A stretch of 64,000 nt of DNA from Chitinilyticum aquatile DSM 21506 (lineage in GTDB: Bacteria > Pseudomonadota > Gammaproteobacteria > Burkholderiales > Chitinibacteraceae). Made by a program: the position numbers and the translations under genes. The stretch lies in contig NZ_AUMS01000015.1 in assembly GCF_000430805.1 (NCBI RefSeq), positions 45,855 through 109,854 on the forward strand, given 5' to 3'. The notes under the pieces are model-generated. The model was given only the letters and a program-made list of their open reading frames with translations. It was not told the origin of the DNA and searched no databases. Of this stretch, positions 10,268 to 19,154 are shown piece by piece (the first letter of the stretch is position 1; every line of letters begins with the position of its first letter).

Positions 10268-11334
10268 GCAAGATCGTGGTGGGGCTTTCGGGCGGTGTTG
10301 ATTCCTCGGTCACCGCGCACCTGCTGAAAGCACAGAGGCACGAAGTGCATGGCGTCTTCATGCAGAACTGGGAAGACGACAACAACGACGAATATTGCTC
10401 GATCAAGGAAGACAGCATGGACGCCATCGCGGTGGCCGACCTGCTGGGCATCGACATTGAGCTGGTGAATTTTGCGTCCGAGTACAAGGATCGCGTGTTT
10501 GCCTATTTTCTGGCCGAATACCAGGCCGGGCGCACGCCAAATCCGGACATCCTGTGCAATAGCGAAATCAAGTTCAAGTGTTTTCTGGATTACGCGATTG
10601 CGCTGGGCGGCGCCAAGATGGCGACCGGCCATTATTGCGGCAACCGTGTGCGTGCCGACGGGCGTACCGAGCTGATCCGCGCGAAGGACCAGAGCAAGGA
10701 TCAGACTTACTTCCTCTATCGCCTGTCCCAGGCGCAGGTCAGCCAGGCAGTGTTCCCGCTCGGTGACCTGCTGAAAAGCGAAGTGCGCGCGATTGCCGAG
10801 CAGATCCAGCTGCCCAACGCGAAAAAGAAGGACAGCACCGGCATCTGCTTTATCGGCGAGCGGCCGTTTCGCGAATTCCTGAACCGCTACCTGCCGACCA
10901 AGCCCGGCCGCATGGTCACGCCGGAAGGGCGCGTGATGGGCGAGCACATGGGGCTGATGTTCTACACGCTGGGCCAGCGCCAGGGGCTGGGCATTGGCGG
11001 CGACAAGTCGGGTAGCGGCGAGCCGTGGTTCGTGGCGGCCAAGGATATGGCCAGTAATGAATTGATCGTCGTCCAGGGCCATGACCACCCGCTGCTGCTG
11101 AAATCAACGCTGGTCGCGCAGGATTGCTCGTGGATCCTGGGCGAAGCGCCGGCCCCGGGCCGTTACACCGCGAAAACCCGCTACCGCCAGCAGGACGCCG
11201 CCTGCGAGCTGGTTGATTTGGGCGACGGTCGCTGCGAGTTGAAGTTCACCGAGCCGCAATGGGCGGTGACGCCGGGGCAGTCGATGGTGCTCTACGATGG
11301 TGATGTGTGTCTGGGCGGCGGGATCATCCTGTGA
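10264..11334 (+). CDS. mnmA: tRNA 2-thiouridine(34) synthase MnmA
   Basis: A 356-residue thiouridylase that forms s2U34 in tRNA-Lys, -Glu and -Gln using sulfur relayed from IscS/Tus proteins. The PP-loop SGGVDSS (about 9-15) binds ATP; the two catalytic cysteines are visible as Cys98 in NPDILCN and Cys195 in STGICFIG. Length is standard. The start overlaps nudJ by 4 bp and the stop overlaps the following cupin gene, indicating one operon. Confidence 0.97.
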   Translation: MSKIVVGLSGGVDSSVTAHLLKAQRHEVHGVFMQNWEDDNNDEYCSIKEDSMDAIAVADLLGIDIELVNFASEYKDRVFAYFLAEYQAGRTPNPDILCNSEIKFKCFLDYAIALGGAKMATGHYCGNRVRADGRTELIRAKDQSKDQTYFLYRLSQAQVSQAVFPLGDLLKSEVRAIAEQIQLPNAKKKDSTGICFIGERPFREFLNRYLPTKPGRMVTPEGRVMGEHMGLMFYTLGQRQGLGIGGDKSGSGEPWFVAAKDMASNELIVVQGHDHPLLLKSTLVAQDCSWILGEAPAPGRYTAKTRYRQQDAACELVDLGDGRCELKFTEPQWAVTPGQSMVLYDGDVCLGGGIIL

Positions 11335-11810
11335 CCACGCTGTTCGATGCCGCCCTGTTCAGTGATCTCTGCGCGCGTGCGGCCAGTGCGCCACGGTTGC
11401 GCGTGCACCACAATCTGCATACGCAGAACGAGGACCCGTGCCATCGGCTGCTGGTCGCGATCGCGCCGGGCAGTTATGTGGCGCCTCACCGCCATCTGGA
11501 TGCACGCAAGAGCGAGCTGCTGGTCGTGCTGCAGGGCGAGCTGGGTGTGCTGCTGTTCGCCGGTGATGGCAAGGTCGAGCGGGCGCAGCGCCTGCGGGCG
11601 GGGACAGTTGAGTGCGGCATCGACATCGCACCTGGGCAGTGGCACTGTGTAGTTGCGCTGCAGCCGCAGACCGTTTTTCTGGAGTGCAAGGCCGGCCCCT
11701 ACCAGCCGCTGGGTGCGGAAGAATGGGCTGCGTGGGCGCCGCGCGAAGGCGAGGAAGAGGTGGCCTCCTATCTGTGTGCCCTGCAGGCCAGCCTGGAATC
11801 GGCTGCATAA
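11331..11810 (+). CDS. WbuC-family cupin-fold metalloprotein
   Basis: A 159-residue protein with the WbuC-type cupin barrel: [33 protein letters not shown] (about 42-74) provides the His/His/Glu metal site, and a second motif PGQWHCVVA (about 102-110) the C-terminal ligand. The GTG at 11331 overlaps the mnmA stop (GTGA) and gives [12 protein letters not shown], a sensible beginning; an ATG at 11307 would overlap mnmA by 28 bp. Function of this family is unclear; in enterobacteria a relative lies in an O-antigen cluster, which is not the case here. Confidence 0.78.
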   Translation: MTTLFDAALFSDLCARAASAPRLRVHHNLHTQNEDPCHRLLVAIAPGSYVAPHRHLDARKSELLVVLQGELGVLLFAGDGKVERAQRLRAGTVECGIDIAPGQWHCVVALQPQTVFLECKAGPYQPLGAEEWAAWAPREGEEEVASYLCALQASLESAA

Positions 11811-11935
11811 ATTACGCCAGTTGTAGGGATTTTGCGACGGCGGTTGCAGTCAAGGGGCCCCATTTTCGCCTTGGCGCAGCAGTTGGCGCACAATGCAAGG
11901 CTGGATGGATCGCGGAGTGGTGTGCAGTGAGGAAT

Positions 11936-12694
11936 ATGACCAAGGGACTGGCTGTCGGCCTTTTCTCCCTGCTGGCGTCGCCGCTGCTGGCTGCCAGCCT
12001 GACGCTCTGCCATGAAGACGTTGATGCCTATCCCTGGATTTTCGGCGAGAAGGACGGACTGGATCGCTATGTGATGCAGACGGTCGCGAAACGGCTGGGG
12101 CTTGCGGTGAAATACCGGCCGCTGCCCTGGAAACGCTGCCAGTTCGAAGTGAAAAACGGCATGAGCCAGGGCATGTTTTCCGCCGCCTTCAGCGCCGAGC
12201 GCAGCGTATATGCCGATTATCCGCTACAGCCTGATGGCCAGCCCAACCGTGCCATGCGCATGGCACAGGATCGCTATCTGGTTTATCGCCACATGGGCAG
12301 CAATGCTGACTGGCGTGACGGCGAATTCCGCCATGTCCGTCTGGCCGGTATCCAGGCGGGTTACAGCATCGGGCCGGAATTGCGCACCATGGGCCTTACG
12401 CTCGACGAGCGCTCCAGTTCGACGGATGATCTTTTCCGCAAACTCGACTCCGGCGCTATCGACGTAGCGATTGTCCTGCAGGGGCAGGCCGCGCATGCAC
12501 TGCAGCAATTCCCGCAATGGACTTCACGGCTGGAAGCGCTGCCCGAGCCTTACCGCGAAAATGACATGTATCTCGCGCTGAACAAGACGTTCTGCCGCCA
12601 GAACAAAGATCTCTGCCCGCGCCTCTGGCAGGAAATCAGAGCCGTGCGGGAGAGTCCGGAGTACCGCCAGCTGCAGCAGAAATACGGCTTCTGA
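11936..12694 (+). CDS. periplasmic solute-binding protein (SBP_bac_3-like)
   Basis: A 252-residue exported protein. A signal peptide (about 1-20, ending LLAASL) precedes a type-II periplasmic binding fold of the amino-acid-binding kind, with DVDAYPWIFG, a VKYRPLPWKRC strand and DLFRKLDSGAIDVAI near 165. No ABC permease or ATPase accompanies it, so it may serve sensing or another role rather than transport. An in-frame GTG nine bases upstream (11927) is an alternative start. Similar orphan proteins are common in Neisseriales; the one at 17527-18324 is a distant relative. Confidence 0.75.
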   Translation: MTKGLAVGLFSLLASPLLAASLTLCHEDVDAYPWIFGEKDGLDRYVMQTVAKRLGLAVKYRPLPWKRCQFEVKNGMSQGMFSAAFSAERSVYADYPLQPDGQPNRAMRMAQDRYLVYRHMGSNADWRDGEFRHVRLAGIQAGYSIGPELRTMGLTLDERSSSTDDLFRKLDSGAIDVAIVLQGQAAHALQQFPQWTSRLEALPEPYRENDMYLALNKTFCRQNKDLCPRLWQEIRAVRESPEYRQLQQKYGF

Positions 12695-12707
12695 GTGGGC
12701 GGCGTAA

Positions 12708-13604
12708 TCACTTCTTGGCGCGCGGGTGTGCGGCGTCATACACCTTGGCCAGATGCTGGAAATCGAGGTGTGTGTAGACCTGTGTGGTGGCGATGCTGGC
12801 ATGCCCCAGCAACTCCTGCACGGCGCGCAGATCGCCGGAGGATTGCAGCAGGTGCGTGGCGCAGCTGTGGCGCAGCTTGTGCGGATACAGTGGTTCGGCC
12901 AGTCCCAGTACCTGCTGCCAGTGTTTCAGGCGCAACTGGATCGCGCGCGGTGTCAGCGCACTACCATTCTGGCTGACAAACACCGTGTTCACGCCCGGAT
13001 GCACCAGCAGCGGGCGCTGCAGCAGCCAGCGCCGCAGGGCTTCACTGGCCGCCTGGCCAATCGGCACCAGCCGCGTCTTGCTGCCCTTGCCCAGCACGCG
13101 CGCTTCACCCTGAACCAGATCAAGCTCGTGCAGTTTCAGGCCCGCCAGCTCGGAGACGCGCAGGCCCGACGAATAGGCCAGCTCGAATATGGCCTTGTCG
13201 CGGCAGGACAGCGGGTCATCATCGGGCATTGCATCGAGAAAACCGCTGGCGCTGTCCGCAGTCAGCGTCTCTGGCAGCGGTTTGCGCGATTTCGGCGGGC
13301 GTACGCCATCCACCGGATTGAGCGGCCAGTGAAAGTCGCGGCACATGATGCGGTAGAAGGCGCGCCAGGCCGACAGCGTGCGGGCAATGCTGCGCCCGGA
13401 CAGGTTGCGGCTGGCAAGCATGCGCACCATGCCGCGAATATCCAGGGGGGTAAGCTCCTGCAGCCCTTTATCTTTCGCTAGTTCAGCCAGATACCCCAGG
13501 TCATGCCGGTAGGCTGCCAGCGTGTGCGGGCTGACCATGCGCTCACCCTGCAGGTGGCGGAAGAAATGCTCGAAGTGTGGGTGATGTGTAGTGTGCTCGG
13601 CCAT
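12708..13604 (-). CDS. xerC: tyrosine recombinase XerC
   Basis: A 298-residue site-specific recombinase that with XerD resolves chromosome dimers at dif. The N-terminal SAM-like DNA-binding domain is about 1-100; catalytic residues are Arg149 (SGLRVSEL), Lys173, His242/Arg245 (HKLRHS), His268 (LGHAS) and the nucleophile Tyr277 (VYTHL). The ATG at 13604 is preferred; a GTG at 13616 in the same frame would overlap the upstream gene by 7 bp. It is last in a minus-strand run with DUF484 and a small membrane protein, a common xerC neighbourhood. Confidence 0.95.
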   Translation of the reverse strand: MAEHTTHHPHFEHFFRHLQGERMVSPHTLAAYRHDLGYLAELAKDKGLQELTPLDIRGMVRMLASRNLSGRSIARTLSAWRAFYRIMCRDFHWPLNPVDGVRPPKSRKPLPETLTADSASGFLDAMPDDDPLSCRDKAIFELAYSSGLRVSELAGLKLHELDLVQGEARVLGKGSKTRLVPIGQAASEALRRWLLQRPLLVHPGVNTVFVSQNGSALTPRAIQLRLKHWQQVLGLAEPLYPHKLRHSCATHLLQSSGDLRAVQELLGHASIATTQVYTHLDFQHLAKVYDAAHPRAKK

Positions 13605-13609
13605 GCTTG

Positions 13610-13969
13610 TTACCACACCAGTACCCAGCGTGGGAGAAGAAAGTCTGGAAAGAGCACGACATCACTGCCGTAAAGCACGTTCCCGCGCGCCATTGCAGTA
13701 CGCTCCTCGCTATCCGGCAAACCGAAGTGGTAAGGGATAATCCGTGGTGGCCCGGCAACATCGCGCCAGCTGATCTCAAGCGGGATCAACATCGCAAACA
13801 GCCCCGCCACCAGCAGGGTGCCGGGGCGGATACTCGGGAAAAGCCGGCGCCTTGTCAGTAAACACATCAGTAACAGAGCTGCCCAGAACAGGTGTGCACT
13901 GAGCAGCAGGCAGAAAATGACGAGGCTGCTGGCAAGAATCCACAGCGCGCCACGCACGCAGGCCATCAT
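13610..13969 (-). CDS. small membrane protein between DUF484 and xerC
   Basis: A 119-residue protein I do not recognise. Two or three hydrophobic segments are visible (about 6-38, LWILASSLVIFCLLLSAH and FWAALLLMCLL; about 51-66, GTLLVAGLFAMLIPLE), followed by a polar tail with PRIIPYHFGLPDSEE. It starts 9 bp after the DUF484 stop and ends 5 bp before xerC, so the spacing supports a genuine member of the operon. Codon use is like its neighbours. No function can be assigned. Confidence 0.65.
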   Translation of the reverse strand: MMACVRGALWILASSLVIFCLLLSAHLFWAALLLMCLLTRRRLFPSIRPGTLLVAGLFAMLIPLEISWRDVAGPPRIIPYHFGLPDSEERTAMARGNVLYGSDVVLFPDFLLPRWVLVW

Positions 13970-13978
13970 CTGTGACGC

Positions 13979-14710
13979 TCACGCATCCACCGGCGCTTCT
14001 TCGTCCAGTACCGGCACGTCGTCAAGGCGAGCCTCTTCGGCGATCTGGTCACAGCGCTCGCCGCTGGTGACGCGGCGGATGGCGGCGGAAACCAGCTCGG
14101 ACAGGCGCTGCAGATACAGTGTGCCCATGTCGGGGAAGAAGCGCTGCGGATCTTCGCTCGCCATGACCAGAATGCCGAAGGGCTCGCCGGCCGTTTTCAG
14201 CGCGAACTGGGCAAACGATTGCAGCGTGCCGGGTTCTGCGCCGAACCAGCCTTGCACCTCGTCGGTCGCATAGGGGCCGCAGTAGGGCGAAACCAGATTC
14301 TGCGCGAGCTTGCCGATGGCCTCGCCTACCGGGCTGAATTCGCGCAGATTGCTCTCCACGCCGCTAATCCACAGGCGCAGGGCCACATGCGGCACGCTGA
14401 AGCGCTGCTGCAGATGATATTCAAGGGTACCGATGATGCCGGGCAGATCCTGTGCCTGCATCAGGTCGACGGTAAGGCGGTGCAGCTTGTCGGAGATCTG
14501 GTCGTTTTCTTCGCCGAAAGCGAGCAGCTCGACGAGCTTGCCTTCCAGTGCCCGGTTGCGCTCGCGCAGCGTCTGCAGCTGGCGCTCGGTCAGCGAAACC
14601 GCCTGCCCGCCGTGGCTGTTGGCCACATAGATGTCGGCAATGTCATGGGCGTAGTGATCGAAAAATTCGGGATGCTGGCGCAGCCAGTCGAGCATGTCCT
14701 GTTCTTGCAT
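13979..14710 (-). CDS. DUF484 family protein
   Basis: A 243-residue protein of the DUF484 family, which has a GAF-like fold and is found beside xerC and dapF in proteobacteria. The signature N-terminus MLDWLRQHPEFFDHY is followed by a short coiled coil (RQLQTLRERNRALEGKLVEL, about 45-65) and the GAF-like region to about 220, ending in an acidic tail. The ATG at 14710 is used because MQEQDMLDWLRQHPEFF is the conserved start; the longer frame from 14785 adds an unrelated hydrophobic extension overlapping the terminator. Function unknown. Confidence 0.88.
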   Translation of the reverse strand: MQEQDMLDWLRQHPEFFDHYAHDIADIYVANSHGGQAVSLTERQLQTLRERNRALEGKLVELLAFGEENDQISDKLHRLTVDLMQAQDLPGIIGTLEYHLQQRFSVPHVALRLWISGVESNLREFSPVGEAIGKLAQNLVSPYCGPYATDEVQGWFGAEPGTLQSFAQFALKTAGEPFGILVMASEDPQRFFPDMGTLYLQRLSELVSAAIRRVTSGERCDQIAEEARLDDVPVLDEEAPVDA

Positions 14711-14773
14711 CGCAGTTTCTGCCAATGGGAAAACAAAGGAACATTCAACCACAGAGACGCGGCGAAGAGAGAA

Positions 14774-14809
14774 AAAAACCGACAATCCGGCGGGGAAATG
14801 TCGGTTTTT
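14774..14809. terminator. intrinsic terminator after dapF
   Basis: Stem AAAAACCGACA / TGTCGGTTTTT enclosing a 14-base loop, 23 bp beyond the dapF stop in the direction of transcription. It separates dapF from the DUF484-xerC genes. Confidence 0.8.
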
Positions 14810-14832
14810 CGCGCGAAGGCGGTGTCAGGAGC

Positions 14833-15663
14833 TCAGTCGGCCAGCTCGCCGCTGAAGACGGTCACCGCTGGCCCGGTCATGAACACCGGAGTACCGGCGC
14901 CAGCCCAGGCGATGGTGAGGTCGCCGCCACGGGTATGAACCAGCACGCGTTCATTCAGCAGGCCGCGGCGGATGCCGGCCACCACCGCGGCGCAGGCGCC
15001 GGTGCCGCAGGCCAGGGTTTCGCCGGCACCGCGCTCGAACACGCGCAGGCGGATTTCATCGCGGCTGACGATTTCCATGAAACCGGCATTCACGCGCGCC
15101 GGGAAGCGCGGGTGGTTTTCGATCAGCGGGCCCTGTTCCGCCACCGGCGCGGTGACGACCGAATCGACCACCTGTACCGCGTGCGGATTGCCCATCGAGA
15201 CGACTGAAATATCCACGACCCGTTCGCCGACGATCAGCGGGTCGATCAGCGCTTCGTTCGGGGCTTCGAAGGGGATTTCTTCCGGGGCGAAACGCGGCAC
15301 GCTCATGTTGACGGTAACATTGCCATCGGCTTCCAGCTTCGGGTAGATGATGCCTTTGGCAGTTTCGACCGCCAGCTCGTCCTTGTCGGTCAGGCCGGTG
15401 TCGCGCACGAAGCGGGCGAAGCAGCGCGCGCCGTTGCCGCATTGTTCCACTTCGTCACCATCGCAGTTGAAAATGCGGTAGCGGAAATCCACGCCGGGCT
15501 GGCTGCTTTGTTCCACCAGCAGCAGCTGGTCGAAGCCGATGCCGAAATGGCGGTCGCCCCATTGCTGGATCAGCTCCGGAGTGAGCGTAACCGGCTGGCT
15601 GACGCCGTCGATCACCATGAAATCGTTGCCCAAGCCGTGCATTTTGGTAAAGCGCAGTGCCAT
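14833..15663 (-). CDS. dapF: diaminopimelate epimerase
   Basis: A 276-residue cofactor-independent epimerase converting LL- to meso-diaminopimelate for lysine and peptidoglycan synthesis. The two catalytic cysteines are present: Cys75 in QCGNGARC and the second in ACGTGAC (near residue 219). The N-terminal KMHGLGNDF motif is typical. It lies between a DUF1835 gene upstream and a terminator downstream. Confidence 0.97.
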   Translation of the reverse strand: MALRFTKMHGLGNDFMVIDGVSQPVTLTPELIQQWGDRHFGIGFDQLLLVEQSSQPGVDFRYRIFNCDGDEVEQCGNGARCFARFVRDTGLTDKDELAVETAKGIIYPKLEADGNVTVNMSVPRFAPEEIPFEAPNEALIDPLIVGERVVDISVVSMGNPHAVQVVDSVVTAPVAEQGPLIENHPRFPARVNAGFMEIVSRDEIRLRVFERGAGETLACGTGACAAVVAGIRRGLLNERVLVHTRGGDLTIAWAGAGTPVFMTGPAVTVFSGELAD

Positions 15664-15753
15664 GTCGAGAAGTCCGCAGTGAAGTTTTCCGGCAATGTAA
15701 ACCCGGCATGCAGCAGGCGTACAGCAATCTTTTCTGATTGCCGATCAAGCCGG

Positions 15754-16542
15754 CTAATCAGCGGCTTGCTCGGCCAGTGGCAGGCGCCGCACGCGCGAGC
15801 GTGCCAGCGAGAAATCCGGGTCGGCCTCGGCAAATTCGACGCGGCCAGCCTTGCCCAGTAGCGCCATGCGCCAGCTGCCCAGCCAGTCACTGCGGAAGAA
15901 ACCGTGCGAATTGCCCATCCATTCACCCACGGCCTGGTAGGCCGCTTCCCAGCGGGTGCTTACGCACAGCCAGAGCTCGTCATCGAGGCTGTTGATCGGG
16001 CAGCAGCTGAACCGGCCATCCTGCCAGCTGCGCAGGCCGTCGCTGCCGCGCAGTGCTTCCCACTCGGCGGCCAGCGCAGCAAGGGTTTGCTTGCCTGTTT
16101 TCTCGCCCAGCTCCGCAGCCGCCTGCAGCTGGGCCGCTTCGCACATTCCTAGCGCAAACATGGCGTCGGGAAACACCGATTCAATCTGCGGCACGCGGAT
16201 CAGCGTGAACGGGCGACCCCGACGCCACCAGGCGATGCGGCGCAGCATCAGCTCCTCACCGCAGGAATTGCCCACCCACACGGTCAGATCAGCGGGCAGG
16301 CTGGCGAGCATTGCGCGTTCCTCGGCGAGCTTGTCGGCAAAGCGGTAGGGGAAGAAAGGGTTGACCTCGCTCCAGAATGCCGCGCGCGCTCCGGCGTCCG
16401 CATCGACATCGGCCAGCGGGCCGACGGGCAGGTCGTCGCGGGCGACCAGAATGGCGGCGTCAGGCAGCGCCGCGCGCAATGCATCTGCCGCGCAGTCACC
16501 GAGAATCAGGTGGGTGGTCTTGCTCACTGAAGGCTTACTCAC
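15754..16542 (-). CDS. DUF1835 domain-containing protein
   Basis: A 262-residue protein. The N-terminal part TTHLILGDCAADALRAAL, followed by DDLPVGPLADVD, is the signature of DUF1835 proteins, and a DUF3658-like C-terminal region follows. The family has no established biochemical role. The start overlaps the upstream CoA-binding protein gene by 8 bp, implying co-transcription. Another possible start is the GTG of VSKTTHL, six codons later. Confidence 0.75.
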   Translation of the reverse strand: MSKPSVSKTTHLILGDCAADALRAALPDAAILVARDDLPVGPLADVDADAGARAAFWSEVNPFFPYRFADKLAEERAMLASLPADLTVWVGNSCGEELMLRRIAWWRRGRPFTLIRVPQIESVFPDAMFALGMCEAAQLQAAAELGEKTGKQTLAALAAEWEALRGSDGLRSWQDGRFSCCPINSLDDELWLCVSTRWEAAYQAVGEWMGNSHGFFRSDWLGSWRMALLGKAGRVEFAEADPDFSLARSRVRRLPLAEQAAD

Positions 16543-16954
16543 TGAAAAGGCGCCCGTACTCGACCATCAGGCAGCGGTCCATCACCACGGTCATGCCGGC
16601 GTCCTGCGCGCGCTGGGCGGCGGCGTCATTCACGACATCAAGCTGCAGCCACAGTGCCTGGGCGCCAATGGCCAGCGCGTCGTCGACGATGGCGTCGACT
16701 TCTTCCGGCCGGCGGAAAACATTGACCAGATCGACCGGCCCGGGGATGGCGAGCAGGTTCGGATAGCACTTTTCCCCCAGCACTTCGGTCAGGCCAGGGT
16801 TGACCGGAATGATGGTGAAGCCCCATTGCTGCATGAGCCGCGCCACGCCGTGGCTGGCACGGCCGGGCTTGTCGGAAATGCCGACCACAGCGATGCGCCG
16901 CGTGTTGCCCAGCAGGCTGCGGATTTCATCGTCACCGGGGTTGGGGAAACTCAT
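16535..16954 (-). CDS. CoA-binding domain protein (YccU-like)
   Basis: A 139-residue single-domain Rossmann protein of the CoA_binding_2 family. RRIAVVGISDKPGRASHGVARLM (about 19-41) is the nucleotide-binding beginning and the VDLVNVFRRPEEVDAIVDDA and LWLQLDV motifs are conserved. The ATG at 16954 (MSFPNPGDDEIRS) is chosen over an upstream in-frame ATG that lies in repeat DNA. E. coli YccU is the closest named relative; its role is not settled. Confidence 0.85.
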   Translation of the reverse strand: MSFPNPGDDEIRSLLGNTRRIAVVGISDKPGRASHGVARLMQQWGFTIIPVNPGLTEVLGEKCYPNLLAIPGPVDLVNVFRRPEEVDAIVDDALAIGAQALWLQLDVVNDAAAQRAQDAGMTVVMDRCLMVEYGRLFSE

Positions 16955-16970
16955 GCAGGATTCCTTTGTT

Positions 16971-17017
16971 GGGTATATGGCTGCAGCCATTTTATATGAA
17001 GGGCTGCAGCTGTATAC
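16971..17017. repeat. dispersed GGGTAT repeat, short palindromic class (copy 3)
   Basis: GGGTATATGGCTGCAGCC with a matching right arm GGGCTGCAGCTGTATAC, between the ridA stop and the start of the CoA-binding protein gene. The upstream signals of that gene must lie within or beside it. Confidence 0.75.
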
Positions 17018-17022
17018 GGTGC

Positions 17023-17406
17023 TTATTCGCCAATCACCATCACGGCATCGGCTTCCACCAGCGCACCCTTGGGAAGCGCGGCGGCCTGGACGGCGGCGCG
17101 CGCCGGGAAGGGGGCGCTGAAGTATTCGCCCATGATTTCGTTGAGCTTGGCAAAGTTGGCCAGATCAACAACGAAGACGCCCAGCTTCACGATGTCTTTC
17201 AGGTCACCACCGGCGGCCTGGCAGACCGCGCGCAGGTTCTGGAACACGCGGTGTGCTTGCGCTTCGAAGCCATCCACGAGCACGCCGCTTTGCGGTTCCA
17301 GCCCGATCTGGCCGGACAGATAAACGGTGTTGCCCACTTTCACTGCCTGCGAATAGGTGCCGACGGCGGCGGGTGCGTGGTCGCTATGGATGATGGTCTT
17401 GCTCAT
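17023..17406 (-). CDS. ridA: RidA family 2-iminobutanoate/2-iminopropanoate deaminase
   Basis: A 127-residue trimeric enzyme that hydrolyses reactive enamines/imines made by PLP enzymes such as threonine dehydratase. [21 protein letters not shown] (about 20-40) and the C-terminal arginine-containing segment [19 protein letters not shown] (about 100-118) contain the active-site signature (Arg103 region). Full length; monocistronic or first of a short minus-strand run. Confidence 0.92.
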   Translation of the reverse strand: MSKTIIHSDHAPAAVGTYSQAVKVGNTVYLSGQIGLEPQSGVLVDGFEAQAHRVFQNLRAVCQAAGGDLKDIVKLGVFVVDLANFAKLNEIMGEYFSAPFPARAAVQAAALPKGALVEADAVMVIGE

Positions 17407-17526
17407 GGGTTTATCCTTTGTAGCAGAGTCGGTGTGAAAGGCTTATTAAACCACAGAGAACGGCCTGACGAGCACGCCGGTACAAGCCGGATGGCCGTGT
17501 CTGCCAGACACTGGAAGGGCCGGGCG

Positions 17527-18324
17527 CTACATCAGATAGAAGCCGACCAGCCGCTCGATGTCGCCGTTTTGTCTGGCATCGCGCAGTGCGGCGTTGAGCT
17601 TGTCGATGAAATCATCGCGGTAAGCCGGCGGCAGCGCCACGCCGAAACCGACCCGGGCATCCTGGCTGGCCAGCTCGACCGTTTCTGCCAGTTGCAGTCG
17701 CTGGATGGCATCCGCAGTCGGGTGTGTTGCTTTCAGCTTTTTCAGCGCATGGGTAATGGCCAGCCGGTCGTTGGCGTAGCAGCCGATGCGTCCGGAGGCG
17801 AGTTTGAGCAGATTGGCTTCGTTGCCCTTGGCCTCTTCCACGCGGGCCTTGCCGGCACGGATGGCTGCCTGCAGGCTTTCCGTGAGCAGAAAGCCGGCAT
17901 TGACACCGATCGTGATGTCGCCGAAATCATCGGGGAAGTGCTGGCGCGGGCGGCTCATCGCCGGCTGGCTGCAGACAATCACGATGGTTTCCCGCAGCAG
18001 CGGTGCGGAATACTGCGTAATGTAATTGCGCTCGCCCAACTGGTAGGGTGGAAACAGCGCCATGCTCTCGCCGCTTTTGAGCATGGCCAGGCCGTGTTTC
18101 CACGGCACCGGCTTCAGGATCAGGTCATAGCCTTCCAGTCCCGCACCGATCTGCCGCAGCAGATCGACATAGATGCCCTTGAACTGGCCGTATTCGACAT
18201 AGGAATAGGGCGGGTAGGCGTCATCGCCATACAGGGTGATCTGCTCGCCTGCGCGCGCGGTCTGGACCAGGGCCAGCAGCAGGCCGGCAAGCAGTAGGCA
18301 AAGACGCGGCATCGGGTACCCCAT
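17527..18324 (-). CDS. periplasmic solute-binding protein (SBP_bac_3-like)
   Basis: A 265-residue exported protein with a signal peptide (about 1-25, LLLAGLLLALVQTARA) and an amino-acid-type periplasmic binding fold: ITLYGDDAYPPYSYVEYGQFKG at the mature N-terminus, then VDLLRQIGA and a late FGVALPPAYRD segment. No transporter genes accompany it. Start could equally be the ATG four codons later (MPRLC). The ligand cannot be read from the sequence. Confidence 0.78.
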   Translation of the reverse strand: MGYPMPRLCLLLAGLLLALVQTARAGEQITLYGDDAYPPYSYVEYGQFKGIYVDLLRQIGAGLEGYDLILKPVPWKHGLAMLKSGESMALFPPYQLGERNYITQYSAPLLRETIVIVCSQPAMSRPRQHFPDDFGDITIGVNAGFLLTESLQAAIRAGKARVEEAKGNEANLLKLASGRIGCYANDRLAITHALKKLKATHPTADAIQRLQLAETVELASQDARVGFGVALPPAYRDDFIDKLNAALRDARQNGDIERLVGFYLM

Positions 18325-18396
18325 TCAGGAAGGGCGGACGCTTCAGCATAGTCTGCCGGCGGGGAGTCTTCACCCCGCCCCCTTCTGTCCGGCGTG

Positions 18397-18996
18397 TCAG
18401 TCCCGGCTGGCCGGAAAGCGCTCGCCGATACTGGCGTAGTCCATGCCACCCAGGCGCATCAGGGGATTGAAGGGCTCGGGATGAATGCGGCCATCCTGCA
18501 GGATCGATTCGGCAGCATACACATGCACGATTTCGATCAGGCAGTGGTCGGCAATGACAGGGCTGCCAATCGGAATGTGCTGCCACAGGCGACCTTCCAG
18601 TGCCAGCACGGCATTGGCCAGTCGTGGCGGCCTGACCGCCGTGGCGGGGGCCAGTGGCAGGCCGAGCAGTTCCGCCTCGCTTTCGTGCGGCGCGAAATTG
18701 CGTCCGCTGGCGGCAACCTGTGCCACATCGTCGCGGCTGGGCAGGTGGATCACGCATTCGCCCTGCTCCAGCAGATTGCGTGCGGTGTCCTTAGCTACAT
18801 TACCCTTGCCGCGGTTGATGCTGATGGCAACCAGCGGCGGGTCGTCCGTGACCATGTTGAACCAGGAAAACGGCGCAACATTCACGATACCGTCCGGGCT
18901 GATCGTGCTGACCCATGCAATCGGACGCGGTACAACCGCATCGCTGAGCAGCGTGTATTTTTCACCGGGCGGCAGCGCCGCCATCGACCATTCCAT
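18397..18996 (-). CDS. flavin reductase-like FMN-binding protein
   Basis: A 199-residue protein of the flavin reductase family (split-barrel FMN-binding fold, DIM6/NTAB type). RPIAWVSTISPDGIVNVAPFSWFN (about 24-47), DPPLVAISI and KDTARNLLEQGECVIHLPS are the conserved strands that bind FMN. Such enzymes supply reduced flavin or act as oxidoreductases on unknown substrates; there is no monooxygenase partner nearby. Confidence 0.88.
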   Translation of the reverse strand: MEWSMAALPPGEKYTLLSDAVVPRPIAWVSTISPDGIVNVAPFSWFNMVTDDPPLVAISINRGKGNVAKDTARNLLEQGECVIHLPSRDDVAQVAASGRNFAPHESEAELLGLPLAPATAVRPPRLANAVLALEGRLWQHIPIGSPVIADHCLIEIVHVYAAESILQDGRIHPEPFNPLMRLGGMDYASIGERFPASRD

Positions 18997-19154
18997 GTGT
19001 CTCGTTTCCTGCTATGGCAGTCTGCTCTGCAGCAGCCTGAACTCTGTGTCCAGCGGCAAAGCCGCTGAAAAGGGTTTGAAAAACAACGCGCCGGAGCTTG
19101 CCTGCTGCGTTGCAGGGGGCGGACTATGCCGCCTGGTCGCGTGCGATGCAAGCC

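Noticed and set aside
15664..15753. Small lipoprotein gene (LptM/LppL type) upstream of dapF
   Set aside because: The 90-bp gap has no start codon with a lipobox-bearing peptide in any minus-strand frame.
16966..18297. Long plus-strand open frame (443 codons) opposite ridA and the solute-binding protein gene
   Set aside because: Its translation is low-complexity His/Gln/Ala-rich text typical of the antisense of GC-rich genes; the minus-strand genes have clear families.
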